The notes under the pieces were generated by a model. That model ran no database searches. It saw nothing but the letters and a program-made list of their open reading frames with translations, and was not told where the DNA came from. Positions 1 through 6,519 of a stretch of DNA of 22,268 nucleotides are shown here, piece by piece. Source of the stretch: Clostridia bacterium. GTDB taxonomy: Bacteria; Bacillota; Clostridia; UMGS1883. Within the stretch, counting starts at the first letter, position 1. The number at the start of each line of letters is the position of its first letter. The stretch lies in NCBI GenBank assembly GCA_021202495.1, contig JAJQCX010000109.1, forward strand, positions 1 through 22,268, given 5' to 3'. The position numbers and the translations under genes were made by a program.

Positions 1-58
1 AGACGCTTTGGTTTTTGACGATTTTACGCGGGGGAATTTCCTCCCCCGCTCCCCCTCC

Positions 59-95
59 GCCGAGACAACGCGGAGCGTTTTCTCGGCGCTCTTTT
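59..95 (+). terminator. Hairpin with short T run, probable terminator of an upstream gene
   Basis: A 7-bp stem (59-65 with 81-87) continues, after one mismatch, into a 5-bp stem (67-71 with 75-79) closed by a GGA loop, and is followed within a few bases by CTCTTTT. A separate 8-bp GC-rich hairpin lies just upstream (28-35 with 42-49, loop ATTTCC). No coding sequence is visible in 1-138, so these most likely end a transcript entering from the left. The T run is short, so termination is inferred. Confidence 0.4.
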
Positions 96-162
96 CGGCG
101 TGTGACGTCACTTTTTATGGCTGAACTATAACTAATATTTGTGTGCCGGAGGAGGAAGATGT

Positions 163-648
163 ATGGCGATATATGACGTGATGATGCTCTTTTTTACATA
201 TTCGTTTTTGGGATGGCTGGGTGAGACAATTTATGTGACGGTAAAGAGAGGGCATTTCGCAAACCGCGGATTTACGTTTGGACCGTTTTGCTTTTTGTAC
301 GGCTTTGCGGGAGTTGTGATAAGCGTGGGATTTGCGGACGCGGAGAGTGCGGCGTCCGTATTTTTGGGGAGCGCGGTTACGGCTACGGCGATGCAGCTTG
401 GGGCGGCAAAGCTTTTGGAGAGAGTGGAAAGGAAGAAATGGTGGGATTATTCGGACAAAAAGTGGAATTATGACGGATATGTATGCTTGGGATATTCGGT
501 GCTTTGGGGCGTTTTGGGCATAATTGCCGTAAGATTAGGAAACGGAACGGTTTTAAAATTATATTCATTATTGCCGGGCATTGCGGAAAAGATAATCGTG
601 TGGGTTCTTTCCGTGATTTCGGCGGTCGATTTTATTCATTCATTGTAG
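163..648 (+). CDS. CmpB-type (DUF1113) membrane protein, N-terminal half of a gene split by an in-frame TAG
   Basis: Integral membrane protein of the putative ABC-transporter type IV / CmpB family (DUF1113); the family's function is not well established. The N-terminus shows the family signature: FLGWLGETIY, then a short polar stretch, NRGFTFGPFCFLYG. About five membrane segments can be seen. The start is the ATG at 163, because GGAGGAGG (148-155) sits 7 bases upstream; an upstream TTG at 139 would place that ribosome site inside the gene. The 161-aa product ends at TAG (646-648) inside what looks like the end of the last helix. The frame stays open after the TAG and runs directly into the next coding region in the same frame. 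I read the two as halves of one tandem-domain gene interrupted by a nonsense codon. Whether the half is functional cannot be judged from sequence. Confidence 0.75.
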   Translation: MAIYDVMMLFFTYSFLGWLGETIYVTVKRGHFANRGFTFGPFCFLYGFAGVVISVGFADAESAASVFLGSAVTATAMQLGAAKLLERVERKKWWDYSDKKWNYDGYVCLGYSVLWGVLGIIAVRLGNGTVLKLYSLLPGIAEKIIVWVLSVISAVDFIHSL

Positions 649-681
649 GCGACGAAAAAATTTGAGGCGAAGCTTGCGAAA

Positions 682-1422
682 ATGCGAAGCGGGAGCCGCG
701 TGAGGCGTGCGGAAGAAAAAGTAAGAAACGCGGCGGTAAAGAGAATTGAAAAGGCATATCCCGCGATGGAAGCGAGGAGCGAAAGCGGCTCGGGAGGGCG
801 GCTGACGATCTTTGACGCCGTGTGGATGTTTGCGATAAGCTCCTTTTTGGGCGATGTTGTCGAAACAATCTTTTGCAGGGCGGTCGACGGGGTGTGGATG
901 AGCCGAAGCAGTCTTGTGTGGGGACCGTTCAGCGTCGTTTGGGGACTGGGGCTTGTTTTGGGAAGTATGCTTTTAGGCAGAATGAGAAAGCAATCGGACG
1001 GAAGGCTCTTTATTTCGGGAGTGCTTTTGGGCGGAGCTTATGAATATATATGCAGCGTATTCACGGAAATTGTGTTTGGAACTGTTTTTTGGGATTACAG
1101 CGAAATGCCGTTCAACGTGGGCGGAAGAATAAACCTGCTTTATTGCTTTTTCTGGGGAATTGCCGTTGTTATATGGATAAAATGGCTTTATCCGAGTTTT
1201 CTCATGTTTGTGAGAAGTGTCATTAAAAAGGCGGGCGGCGCGCTGACGGCGGCGGTGGCAATTTTTTTGGCGCTTGACATTTTTCTTTCGTGTGCGGCGC
1301 TTGCACGGTATGACGCACGCTCGCGGGGGATTGAGGCGGAAAATGTTATAGAGAAAGTGTTGGACGAGCGTTTTTCGGATGAACGGATGGAGAAAATATA
1401 TCCAAATGCACTTCAAAGATAA
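682..1422 (+). CDS. CmpB-type (DUF1113) membrane protein, C-terminal half of the split gene
   Basis: Second DUF1113/CmpB-like domain. The basic, helical first 40 residues are followed by membrane segments with FLGDVVETIF and SLVWGPFSVVWG, then VGGRINLLYCFFWG and a last helix ending in LDIFLSC. The region 649-681 upstream is open in the same frame. The nominal ATG at 682 has only a weak GAGG about 14 bases upstream, so independent initiation is doubtful; a GTG at 700 is another candidate. The tail of this domain (LSCAALARYDAR, then RMEKIYPNA) matches the sequence around and after the TAG (HSL, stop, ATKKFEAK, then RIEKAYPAM). The first 40 residues therefore look like the C-terminal tail of the preceding domain rather than a true N-terminus. 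It could be made by re-initiation, by readthrough, or not at all. Confidence 0.65.
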   Translation: MRSGSRVRRAEEKVRNAAVKRIEKAYPAMEARSESGSGGRLTIFDAVWMFAISSFLGDVVETIFCRAVDGVWMSRSSLVWGPFSVVWGLGLVLGSMLLGRMRKQSDGRLFISGVLLGGAYEYICSVFTEIVFGTVFWDYSEMPFNVGGRINLLYCFFWGIAVVIWIKWLYPSFLMFVRSVIKKAGGALTAAVAIFLALDIFLSCAALARYDARSRGIEAENVIEKVLDERFSDERMEKIYPNALQR

Positions 1423-1447
1423 TTGAGGCGGAACAGGGGAGATTAAA

Positions 1448-2365
1448 ATGCTGAACAATATTTATACGGTGGGCGAACAGGTTGTTGTGCTTTTTATATT
1501 GATAGGTGTGGGAGCGCTGTCGAAAAAGACGAAGATATTGAGCGACGCGGCGATAAAGGGAATTACGGAATTTGTGCTTTACGTAGTGACGCCGTGCGTT
1601 ATTATTAAGTCGTATCAGAGGGATTTTGACACGACGATGATAACGGGGCTTGTGATAACGTTTGCGGCGGCGGTTGCGTCGCATGTTATAAATATTATAT
1701 TTGCGCATCTTTTGGTGCATGACAAAGATGCAAGGAGGCAGAATGTGCTGCGGTTCGGGGCGGTATTTTCAAACTGCGGATATATGTCGCTGCCGCTGCA
1801 GCAGGTTCTTTTGGGCGACGACGGCGTCTTTTACGGGGCAACGTACATTGCGGTGTTCAACATTGTGCTGTGGACATACGGCGTGTTCGCGATGAGCGGG
1901 GATAAGAAAAACGTGTCGCCGAAAAAGGTAATATTAAACCCGGGCGTGCTGGGAACGGTTGTGGGAATTGTGCTTTTCCTGTGCTCGGTGAGGCTGCCGC
2001 AGGTTATATATTCGCCGATTGAATATTTGGCGGCGCTCAATACTCCGCTGCCGATGGTCGTTGTGGGGTACCGTTTGGCGGGAGCGGAATTTAAATTGGG
2101 CGGAGTGGGAACATATATGGGTATGCTTTACAGGCTCATTTTGTCGCCGCTCATTATGTTGGGGGGATTGTATTTATGCGGAGTGCGCGGGGTTATGCTG
2201 ACGGCGTGCGTGATTGCGGCAAGCGCGCCGTGCGCGGCGGCAACGACGATGTTTGCCGAAAAATTCGGCGGAGATACTGAGCTTTCGGCGGCGTATGTGT
2301 CGATTACTACGATTCTTTCGGTGGTGACGATGCCGATTATTGTGGGAATATCGATGGCAATGTAA
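1448..2365 (+). CDS. AEC (auxin efflux carrier) family transporter
   Basis: A 305-aa hydrophobic protein with the usual size and helix pattern of bacterial AEC permeases (about ten membrane spans). These belong to the BART superfamily and typically move small organic acids such as malate or malonate out of or into the cell; the substrate here is unknown. Visible family features are the N-terminal helix followed by LSDAAIKGITEFVLYVVTPC, the conserved FSNCGYMSLPL around residues 101-111 (an N-x-G-x3-LP type motif at the helix break), and a C-terminal half that repeats the fold. The ATG at 1448 has AGGGGAG just upstream. It begins 25 bases after the split CmpB gene and may be co-transcribed with it. 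A long inverted repeat follows directly after its stop. Confidence 0.9.
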   Translation: MLNNIYTVGEQVVVLFILIGVGALSKKTKILSDAAIKGITEFVLYVVTPCVIIKSYQRDFDTTMITGLVITFAAAVASHVINIIFAHLLVHDKDARRQNVLRFGAVFSNCGYMSLPLQQVLLGDDGVFYGATYIAVFNIVLWTYGVFAMSGDKKNVSPKKVILNPGVLGTVVGIVLFLCSVRLPQVIYSPIEYLAALNTPLPMVVVGYRLAGAEFKLGGVGTYMGMLYRLILSPLIMLGGLYLCGVRGVMLTACVIAASAPCAAATTMFAEKFGGDTELSAAYVSITTILSVVTMPIIVGISMAM

Positions 2366-2372
2366 AAAACAT

Positions 2373-2422
2373 CAATGCAAGCCTTTATTGTCGCGTTTTC
2401 GCGACAGTAAAGGCTTGCATTG
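2373..2422. repeat. 22-bp inverted repeat (hairpin) after the AEC gene
   Basis: The arms 2373-2394 and 2401-2422 pair over 22 bp with a single G-U wobble, around a 6-base loop GTTTTC. Read on the + strand there is no T run behind the stem. Read on the minus strand the stem is followed by ATGTTTTTTACA, a terminator-like tail. It may end AEC transcription through stem strength alone, or be a mobile or repeat-derived palindrome. The right arm supplies the -35 box of the next gene. Confidence 0.8.
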
Positions 2423-2443
2423 TATTGAGATTTGTGCTATAAT
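2415..2443 (+). promoter_or_regulatory. Sigma-A type promoter with extended -10, overlapping the inverted repeat
   Basis: TTGCAT (2415-2420), a 17-base spacer and TATAAT (2438-2443) preceded by TGC, an extended -10. It stands 31 bases before the ATG at 2475. The -35 box lies inside the right arm of the 22-bp inverted repeat. Confidence 0.75.
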
Positions 2444-2474
2444 CCGTATAAACATATCAAGGAGGGAATATATT

Positions 2475-2987
2475 ATGAAATACACACCGGCTGAGGCATC
2501 GAAGCTTTTAAGAACTCTTACGGAAGAGCACGGCAATTTAAAGGAGCGTGAGCGTTCGCTCGACACCTTTGGCGCGTTTGCAAATGAGGATTTGGACACG
2601 GTGCGCCCCGAGTATGATTACAACGATTATCAGGCGAAGATGGCGGAGCTTGAAGGAAAAATCCGCAAGGTTAAGCACGCGATTAATGTTTTTAATGTGA
2701 CAACGGCGCTGCCTGATACCGGCGGCATGACGATTGACGAGGCGCTCGTATATCTTCCGCAGCTTTCGGCAAGAAAGCGCAAGCTGGCGACGATGTCGAT
2801 GAGGCTCGCAAAGGAACGTTTGCAAAGCTCAAGAACCACTACCGCCGCCGTTTCGGAGTTTAAGTACGCAAATTACGAAATAGATGCGGCTAAAGCCGAT
2901 TATGAAAAAACTTCGGCGGAGATTACGGCAATTCAGAGCGCGTTGGATTTGATTAACAATACCGAGACGTTTGAGATAGACTTATAA
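2475..2987 (+). CDS. Uncharacterised 170-aa helical, charged cytoplasmic protein
   Basis: I do not recognise a function. The ATG at 2475 is chosen because AAGGAGGG (2459-2466) lies 8 bases upstream and a strong promoter stands just ahead; an upstream ATG at 2340 lies inside the AEC gene. There is no signal peptide or membrane segment. The protein is mostly charged helix: residues 1-30, a central helical hairpin (about 45-75) ending in VFNVTTALP, a compact motif GGMTIDEALVYLPQL (about 83-97), a basic helix rich in K/R, and a C-terminal segment with NYEIDAAKADYEKT and IQSALDLINNTETFEIDL. The layout, a helix pair with a conserved N-x-TT near the turn, loosely recalls the DIP1984/septicolysin-like family, but that is a weak impression. 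It is transcribed alone. Confidence 0.7.
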   Translation: MKYTPAEASKLLRTLTEEHGNLKERERSLDTFGAFANEDLDTVRPEYDYNDYQAKMAELEGKIRKVKHAINVFNVTTALPDTGGMTIDEALVYLPQLSARKRKLATMSMRLAKERLQSSRTTTAAVSEFKYANYEIDAAKADYEKTSAEITAIQSALDLINNTETFEIDL

Positions 2988-3218
2988 TTCAGCCTTTCCG
3001 AACACAGCCGCAAGCTTACATATTATTTTAACAAGCGTTCAGATTATTTGAAAGGTTTCTTGGTTGCGGTTTATTGTAAATGTAACTGTTGATTTTTTTC
3101 GGTAATGTCGCTGTAAAGGTTTAATGTTGTGAGATTATGGTTTATGCTATCCGTCTGTATCAATAAATCAGGGCTGCGCTGTGTTGAAAACTGGGTATTT
3201 TGAGAAATCTAAATGCCG
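2988..3218. other. Non-coding spacer, no gene seen
   Basis: AT-rich stretch between the uncharacterised gene and a + strand terminator. I find no credible reading frame with a ribosome site, no tRNA and no convincing promoter on either strand. It is either a 3' untranslated region of about 230 bases or the seat of an unrecognised small RNA. Confidence 0.5.
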
Positions 3219-3256
3219 TCTCCCGCGAAGTTCGGTTTCAACGGGAGAGTTTTTTT
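3219..3256 (+). terminator. Intrinsic terminator (+ strand)
   Basis: Stem TCTCCCG (3219-3225) with CGGGAGA (3242-3248), then G and seven T (3250-3256). It faces the + strand and would stop transcripts from the gene ending at 2987, 231 bases away, before they run into the minus-strand tRNA. Confidence 0.75.
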
Positions 3257-3271
3257 ATGAGAAAGCATTAT

Positions 3272-3303
3272 AAAAAACCCGCCGGGCTTTTGCTCGACGG
3301 GTT
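3272..3303 (-). terminator. Intrinsic terminator of the tRNA-Leu transcript
   Basis: On the minus strand the arms 3303-3292 and 3287-3276 pair over 12 positions, with one wobble and one mismatch, around an AAAA loop, followed by TTTTTT. It begins only a few bases behind the encoded CCA of the tRNA. Confidence 0.8.
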
Positions 3304-3305
3304 TT

Positions 3306-3392
3306 TGGTGCGGATAACAGGACTTGAACCTGCATGAAATTGCTCTCATATGGACCTGAACCATACGCGTCTGCCAATTCCGCCATATCCGC
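3306..3392 (-). tRNA. tRNA-Leu, anticodon CAG
   Basis: On the minus strand the acceptor stem GCGGATA/TATCCGC closes a class II tRNA. The D arm carries GGCGGAATTGGCAGACGC; the anticodon stem TATGG/CCATA holds the loop TTCAGGT, so the anticodon is CAG, reading CUG; a long variable arm follows, as expected for Leu. The T arm is GCAGG, TTCAAGT, CCTGT. Discriminator A and CCA are encoded (3309-3306). It has its own promoter and terminator, so it is a single-gene transcription unit facing away from infC. Confidence 0.95.
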
Positions 3393-3403
3393 AAATCGTT
3401 GTT

Positions 3404-3432
3404 ATTATAACATGGGATTTTGAAAAATGCAA
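3404..3432 (-). promoter_or_regulatory. Promoter of tRNA-Leu
   Basis: Minus strand: TTGCAT (3432-3427), a 17-base spacer, TATAAT (3409-3404) preceded by TGT as an extended -10. The tRNA 5' end lies 11 bases after the -10. Confidence 0.85.
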
Positions 3433-3488
3433 TAGTTTTTTGCGAAAAATATTTGAAGTGATTTTTTTGAAAAAATTGAAAAAAGGTA

Positions 3489-3517
3489 TTGACAGAGGGG
3501 AGAAGATGTGGTAGTAT
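3489..3517 (+). promoter_or_regulatory. Promoter of the infC-rpmI-rplT operon
   Basis: TTGACA (3489-3494), a 17-base spacer, TAGTAT (3512-3517). It is divergent from the tRNA-Leu promoter and followed by a long structured leader before infC. Confidence 0.8.
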
Positions 3518-3523
3518 ATTGGT

Positions 3524-3644
3524 GAACAAAGAAGAAGTAGCCGCTTCTCACCTCAAGCTTTGGGCGACTGGGGTTAATATGGATTTCCGGTAAGGTACCG
3601 GACTGATTTTATGCGGTGAAGAATTCTTTTTCATCGTATTTTTT
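3524..3644 (+). ncRNA. infC operon leader (L20-leader type) with attenuator
   Basis: The untranslated leader holds three hairpins: AGAAG/CTTCT (3533-3537, 3544-3548); CCGGTA/TACCGG with an AGG loop (3587-3592, 3596-3601); and a terminator with a 9-bp stem (3614-3622, 3628-3636) followed by TATTTTTT. In Bacillota this operon is typically controlled by L20 binding its own leader and promoting premature termination. Layout and position fit that; that this leader belongs to the same RNA family is inferred, since I could not align it to a model. Confidence 0.65.
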
Positions 3645-3672
3645 AGTTCAAATTTTTCGGGGGTGTTTTGTT

Positions 3673-4182
3673 ATCAGTAAGGATTTGTTGATAAACGAAG
3701 AAATTCGTGAAAAAGAGGTCAGAGTTATAGGAAATGACGGAGCGCAGCTTGGGATTATGCCGATTAAGACGGCGCTTGCAACGGCTGCGGCGAAAAATCT
3801 TGACCTTGTGCTCATTGCGCCGAAGGCGACTCCGCCGGCGTGCAAGATTATGGATTACGGAAAGTATAAATTTGAAGCGGCGAAGCGCGAAAAGGACAAC
3901 CGTAAGAACCAAAAGGCAATGAGTATTAAGGAAATTCGTTTGTCGCCATCCATCGATACCCACGATTTTGAGACAAAGCTTCGCAGCGCGGTAAAGTTTT
4001 TGCAGGGCGGAGACAAGGTTAAGGTGACGGTGCGCTTCAGAGGCAGAGAACTGCATCACACGGCGCTCGGCGAAGAGCTTTTGCAGCGGTTTGCCGACGG
4101 TGTGAGCGAGGTCGGCACGGTTGACAAAAAGCCCAAGCTGGAGGGCAGGAGCATGGCGATGTTCGTCGCTCCGAAAAACTGA
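3673..4182 (+). CDS. infC: Translation initiation factor IF-3
   Basis: IF-3 binds the 30S subunit, keeps it apart from 50S and checks initiator tRNA and start codon. The 169-aa protein aligns over its whole length with Bacillota IF-3: N-terminal ISKDLLINEEIREKEVR, linker with the MDYGKYKFE-type segment, then the C-terminal domain IKEIRLSPSIDTHDFETKLR and ending MFVAPKN. The start is taken as ATC at 3673, 8 bases behind GGGGGTG (3659-3665). No ATG, GTG or TTG stands in frame there, and homologues start with the same ISKD residues. A rare AUU/AUC-type start is a known trait of infC and makes its synthesis sensitive to IF-3 itself. The in-frame GTG at 3616 lies within the leader terminator and is rejected. 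First gene of an operon with rpmI and rplT. Confidence 0.95.
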   Translation: MSKDLLINEEIREKEVRVIGNDGAQLGIMPIKTALATAAAKNLDLVLIAPKATPPACKIMDYGKYKFEAAKREKDNRKNQKAMSIKEIRLSPSIDTHDFETKLRSAVKFLQGGDKVKVTVRFRGRELHHTALGEELLQRFADGVSEVGTVDKKPKLEGRSMAMFVAPKN

Positions 4183-4249
4183 GTTCCGAACACCAAGACG
4201 GTGAGGGATATACACATAACATTTTTGAATTTACGGAAGGAGAGGTATT

Positions 4250-4447
4250 ATGCCTAAAATAAAGACACACAGAGCGGCGGCAAAGCGCTTCAGTCTGACA
4301 AAGAACGGCAAGGTTAAAAGAGCAAAAGCTTACAGAAGCCATATTCTCAACAAAAAGGAAACAAAGAGGAAGAGAAAGCTGAGAAAGGGCGGATACGCGT
4401 CCGCTCCGAACGCAAAGGTTATCAAGAAGCTTATACCGTACAAATAA
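4250..4447 (+). CDS. rpmI: 50S ribosomal protein L35 (bL35)
   Basis: A 65-aa, very basic protein of normal length for bL35. It shows MPKIKTHRAAAKRFSLTKNG at the N-terminus and the typical basic core around SHILNKKETKRKRKLRKG. It sits in the large subunit. The start is set by GGAAGGAGAGG (4236-4245) just before the ATG. The 67-base gap after infC has no terminator, consistent with one transcript. Being the middle gene, it is expected to share control by L20. Confidence 0.97.
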   Translation: MPKIKTHRAAAKRFSLTKNGKVKRAKAYRSHILNKKETKRKRKLRKGGYASAPNAKVIKKLIPYK

Positions 4448-4467
4448 TTCAGTAGGAGGATATTACA

Positions 4468-4821
4468 ATGGCTCGAGTAAAAGGTGCTCTTAACACCAGA
4501 AAACATCATAAAAAGATTTTGAAGCTCGCTAAGGGCTACAGAGGCGGAAAGTCCAAGCTGTACAGGACAGCCAATCAGGCGGTCATGAAGTCGCTTTCTT
4601 ACGCATATGTAGGAAGAAAGCGCAAGAAGAGAGATTTCCGCAAAATGTGGATAACAAGAATAAGCGCGGCTTGCAAGCTGAACGGCATAAACTATTCAAG
4701 ATTTATGAACGGCTTGAAGAAGGCTAACATCGACATGAACAGAAAGATGCTCTCGGAAGTTGCTATAAACGATCCCGCGGCATTTGCAAAGCTTGTTGAA
4801 ACAGCGAAAGCAAATCTGTAA
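4468..4821 (+). CDS. rplT: 50S ribosomal protein L20 (bL20)
   Basis: A 117-aa protein of normal bL20 length. The basic N-terminal tail (MARVKGALNTRKHHKKILKL) that threads into 23S rRNA is followed by the globular domain with RDFRKMWITRISAACKLNGI. It is needed early in 50S assembly and in Bacillota represses its own operon through the leader upstream of infC. TAGGAGGA lies about 9 bases before the ATG. It begins 20 bases after rpmI and is followed by a terminator, ending the operon. Confidence 0.97.
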   Translation: MARVKGALNTRKHHKKILKLAKGYRGGKSKLYRTANQAVMKSLSYAYVGRKRKKRDFRKMWITRISAACKLNGINYSRFMNGLKKANIDMNRKMLSEVAINDPAAFAKLVETAKANL

Positions 4822-4861
4822 ATAAAAGCGCGGCTGTGCCGCACGGGAACAGTGCAAAAAT

Positions 4862-4888
4862 AACCTCGTTCTGCGGAACGAGGTTTTA
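4862..4888 (+). terminator. Terminator of the infC-rpmI-rplT operon
   Basis: A perfect 10-bp stem (4862-4871 with 4876-4885) around a TGCG loop, running into TTTTATA. It stands 40 bases after rplT. Confidence 0.85.
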
Positions 4889-4921
4889 TATTGGGATAAT
4901 TGGTATAAAGGGGAGAAATTT

Positions 4922-5692
4922 GTGGAGATAATAACAAGCAGGGACAATAAGATATGCAAGCTGGTAAAAAATCTTTACACCAAAGAGGGGCGTGAAAAAA
5001 CGGGGCTTTTTGTGCTTGAGGGAGTGCGCAACGTGAGAGACGCGCTGAAAAAGGGCGCGGAGGCGGAATATATTATTTTGGACGAAAAATTCGTGCCGGA
5101 TTTTGCTGTGGATGCGAAAAAGACGCTGCGGGTGTCGGAGAAAATTTTTTCCTATATATCGGACACGGTGACACCGCAGGGCGTTATGGCTGTGTGCAAA
5201 ATGAGAAAGATTGAGTTTAAAGACATTGAATTGGGCGAAAATTCGCTTATTGTCGTGTGCGAAAATGTGCAGGATCCGGGAAACGCGGGGACGATAATCC
5301 GCACGGCGGACGCGGCGGGAGCTGCGGCGGTAATAATGATGAAAGGGTCGGTTGACATATATAACCCAAAAACGGCGCGCAGCCTGATGAGCAGTCTCTT
5401 TTCGGTGAAGGTTGTGCGGGGCGTTGGAGCGGACGCGGTGTTCGGCTATTTGAACGACAAGGGGATAAAGAGCGTCGCAGGCGCGCTGACGGACGGGGCG
5501 AAGAACCTTTTTGATGCGGATTTGCGCGGGAAGTGCGCGATATTTATAGGAAACGAGGGCAACGGGCTGACAGGGTCGACTGTGAAGCGCTGCGGAGAAG
5601 CGGTAAAAATACCGCAGAGAGGCGGAGCGGAAAGCTTGAACGCGGCAGCAGCGGCGGTGATGATTTACGAGCATGTGCGGCAGAATATGTGA
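4922..5692 (+). CDS. TrmH/SpoU family RNA 2'-O-methyltransferase
   Basis: Methylates a ribose 2'-OH in rRNA or tRNA using S-adenosylmethionine. Residues 1-95 form the substrate-binding N-domain (MEIITSRDNKICKLVKNL, then LFVLEGVRNVRDAL). The rest is the knotted SPOUT domain with its three motifs: NVQDPGNAGTIIRTADAAG (115-133), IGNEGNGL (209-216) and IPQRGGAESLN (230-240), which form the SAM-binding knot. The start is GTG at 4922, 6 bases behind AAGGGGAGA. In Bacillus a relative (YsgA/RlmP) lies near rplT and methylates the 23S A-loop. The position just downstream of rplT here makes a 23S rRNA target plausible, but the exact nucleotide cannot be assigned, so no symbol is given. It may use readthrough of the weak T run of the rplT terminator. 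Confidence 0.92.
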   Translation: MEIITSRDNKICKLVKNLYTKEGREKTGLFVLEGVRNVRDALKKGAEAEYIILDEKFVPDFAVDAKKTLRVSEKIFSYISDTVTPQGVMAVCKMRKIEFKDIELGENSLIVVCENVQDPGNAGTIIRTADAAGAAAVIMMKGSVDIYNPKTARSLMSSLFSVKVVRGVGADAVFGYLNDKGIKSVAGALTDGAKNLFDADLRGKCAIFIGNEGNGLTGSTVKRCGEAVKIPQRGGAESLNAAAAAVMIYEHVRQNM

Positions 5693-5842
5693 ACAAGCGT
5701 GCCGCTTGAGCCGATTTCGCGTGGTAGTATGGCGGGGAAGTTTGCTGACCGGTCGCGGTTTTAAATGTGGCGGAAGACCGCGGGCTACCGTGACAGTGAG
5801 AAACTCGCATATGGTAGGTTGATTGTAGCAGAGCGAGAGACC

Positions 5843-5873
5843 GCGGCGGGAGCAAGCCCCCGCCCTACGACCG
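5843..5873 (+). repeat. Hairpin-island module (copy A)
   Basis: 31 bases identical to 7614-7644: a GGCGGG/CCCGCC hairpin followed by CTACGACCG. It lies in the 233-base gap 5693-5925 before the phosphatase gene. The rest of this gap is GC-rich and non-coding, with no clear promoter. Confidence 0.8.
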
Positions 5874-5925
5874 AGGCGGTGGTTGACTGTATAGTTTTGG
5901 CGATTTGAGGTGAGAGGAATAAAAT

Positions 5926-6390
5926 ATGTGCAAATATAAGATACTTTTTGTGTGCTGGGGAAACATTTGCCGCTCGCCGATGGCGGAATTTATTATGAAA
6001 GACATGGTGAAAAGGCGCGGGATTGAGGATTTGTTTTTGATTGAATCCGCGGCGCACACGAGCGAGGAGATTGGAAATCCCGTTTATCCGCCCGCTCGAC
6101 GGGAGCTTGAAAAGCATGGAATCAGCTGTGCGGGAAAGCGGGCGAGGAAGATGGTGAAAGCCGATTACGAAAAATATGACATGATAATCGGCATGGAGGC
6201 GCTGAACATTCGCTATATGCTGCAAATATTGGGCGGCGATCCTGAAAAAAAGGTATGCAGACTGCTTGATTTTACGGATAAGTCGCGCGACATTGACGAC
6301 CCGTGGTACACGGGAGAATTTGCGCTTACATATGCGGAAATCGAAGAAGGATGTAACGCGTTGCTGCAAAGATTGATTAAGGGAAAGTAA
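5926..6390 (+). CDS. Low-molecular-weight protein tyrosine phosphatase
   Basis: Cytoplasmic phosphatase that removes phosphate from tyrosine, or possibly arginine, residues; bacterial members often act on capsule or stress regulators. The P-loop is C10-W-G-N-I-C-R16-S (C-x5-R), where C10 is the nucleophile and R16 binds phosphate. The general acid D125 lies in DDPWYTGEF near the C-terminus. Length 154 aa is normal. The second P-loop residue is W rather than the usual L or T, a minor variation. The ATG at 5926 follows GAGGTGAGAGG. No kinase or capsule gene lies nearby, so the target is unknown. The gene stands alone between a hairpin island and the rplU promoter. Confidence 0.93.
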   Translation: MCKYKILFVCWGNICRSPMAEFIMKDMVKRRGIEDLFLIESAAHTSEEIGNPVYPPARRELEKHGISCAGKRARKMVKADYEKYDMIIGMEALNIRYMLQILGGDPEKKVCRLLDFTDKSRDIDDPWYTGEFALTYAEIEEGCNALLQRLIKGK

Positions 6391-6408
6391 AAAAATTGAT
6401 AAAAATGC

Positions 6409-6437
6409 TTGACAAGCGGGAATGGGACGGATATAAT
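6409..6437 (+). promoter_or_regulatory. Consensus promoter of the rplU operon
   Basis: TTGACA (6409-6414), a 17-base spacer and TATAAT (6432-6437): a perfect match to the vegetative consensus, as expected for a ribosomal protein operon. Confidence 0.92.
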
Positions 6438-6442
6438 AAAAC

Positions 6443-6513
6443 AGTAACCGCATGGGAAGGGTTTTAACTGCGAAAGCGACCCTTAACAGCGAGTCCGTAA
6501 ATATGGGAGGTGC
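6443..6513 (+). ncRNA. rplU leader (L21-leader-like)
   Basis: The region between promoter and rplU is structured. AAGGG (6457-6461) pairs with CCCTT (6480-6484), enclosing a small GC stem with a GAAA tetraloop (6470-6477). The motif ATGGGA occurs both near the start of the leader and in the ribosome site (GGGAGGT, 6505-6511). Position and size fit the L21 leader known upstream of rplU in Bacillota. No terminator is visible, so control would act at translation. Family membership is inferred. Confidence 0.6.
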
Positions 6514-6519
6514 AACAGT

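Noticed and set aside
163..1422. TAG as a recoded sense codon (pyrrolysine or alternative genetic code)
   Set aside because: TAG ends several conserved genes at the expected length in this window, and nothing suggests a suppressor tRNA here.
3209..3529. Minus-strand reading frame of 106 codons over the tRNA region
   Set aside because: It spans tRNA-Leu, its promoter and two terminators; the translation has no protein-like features.
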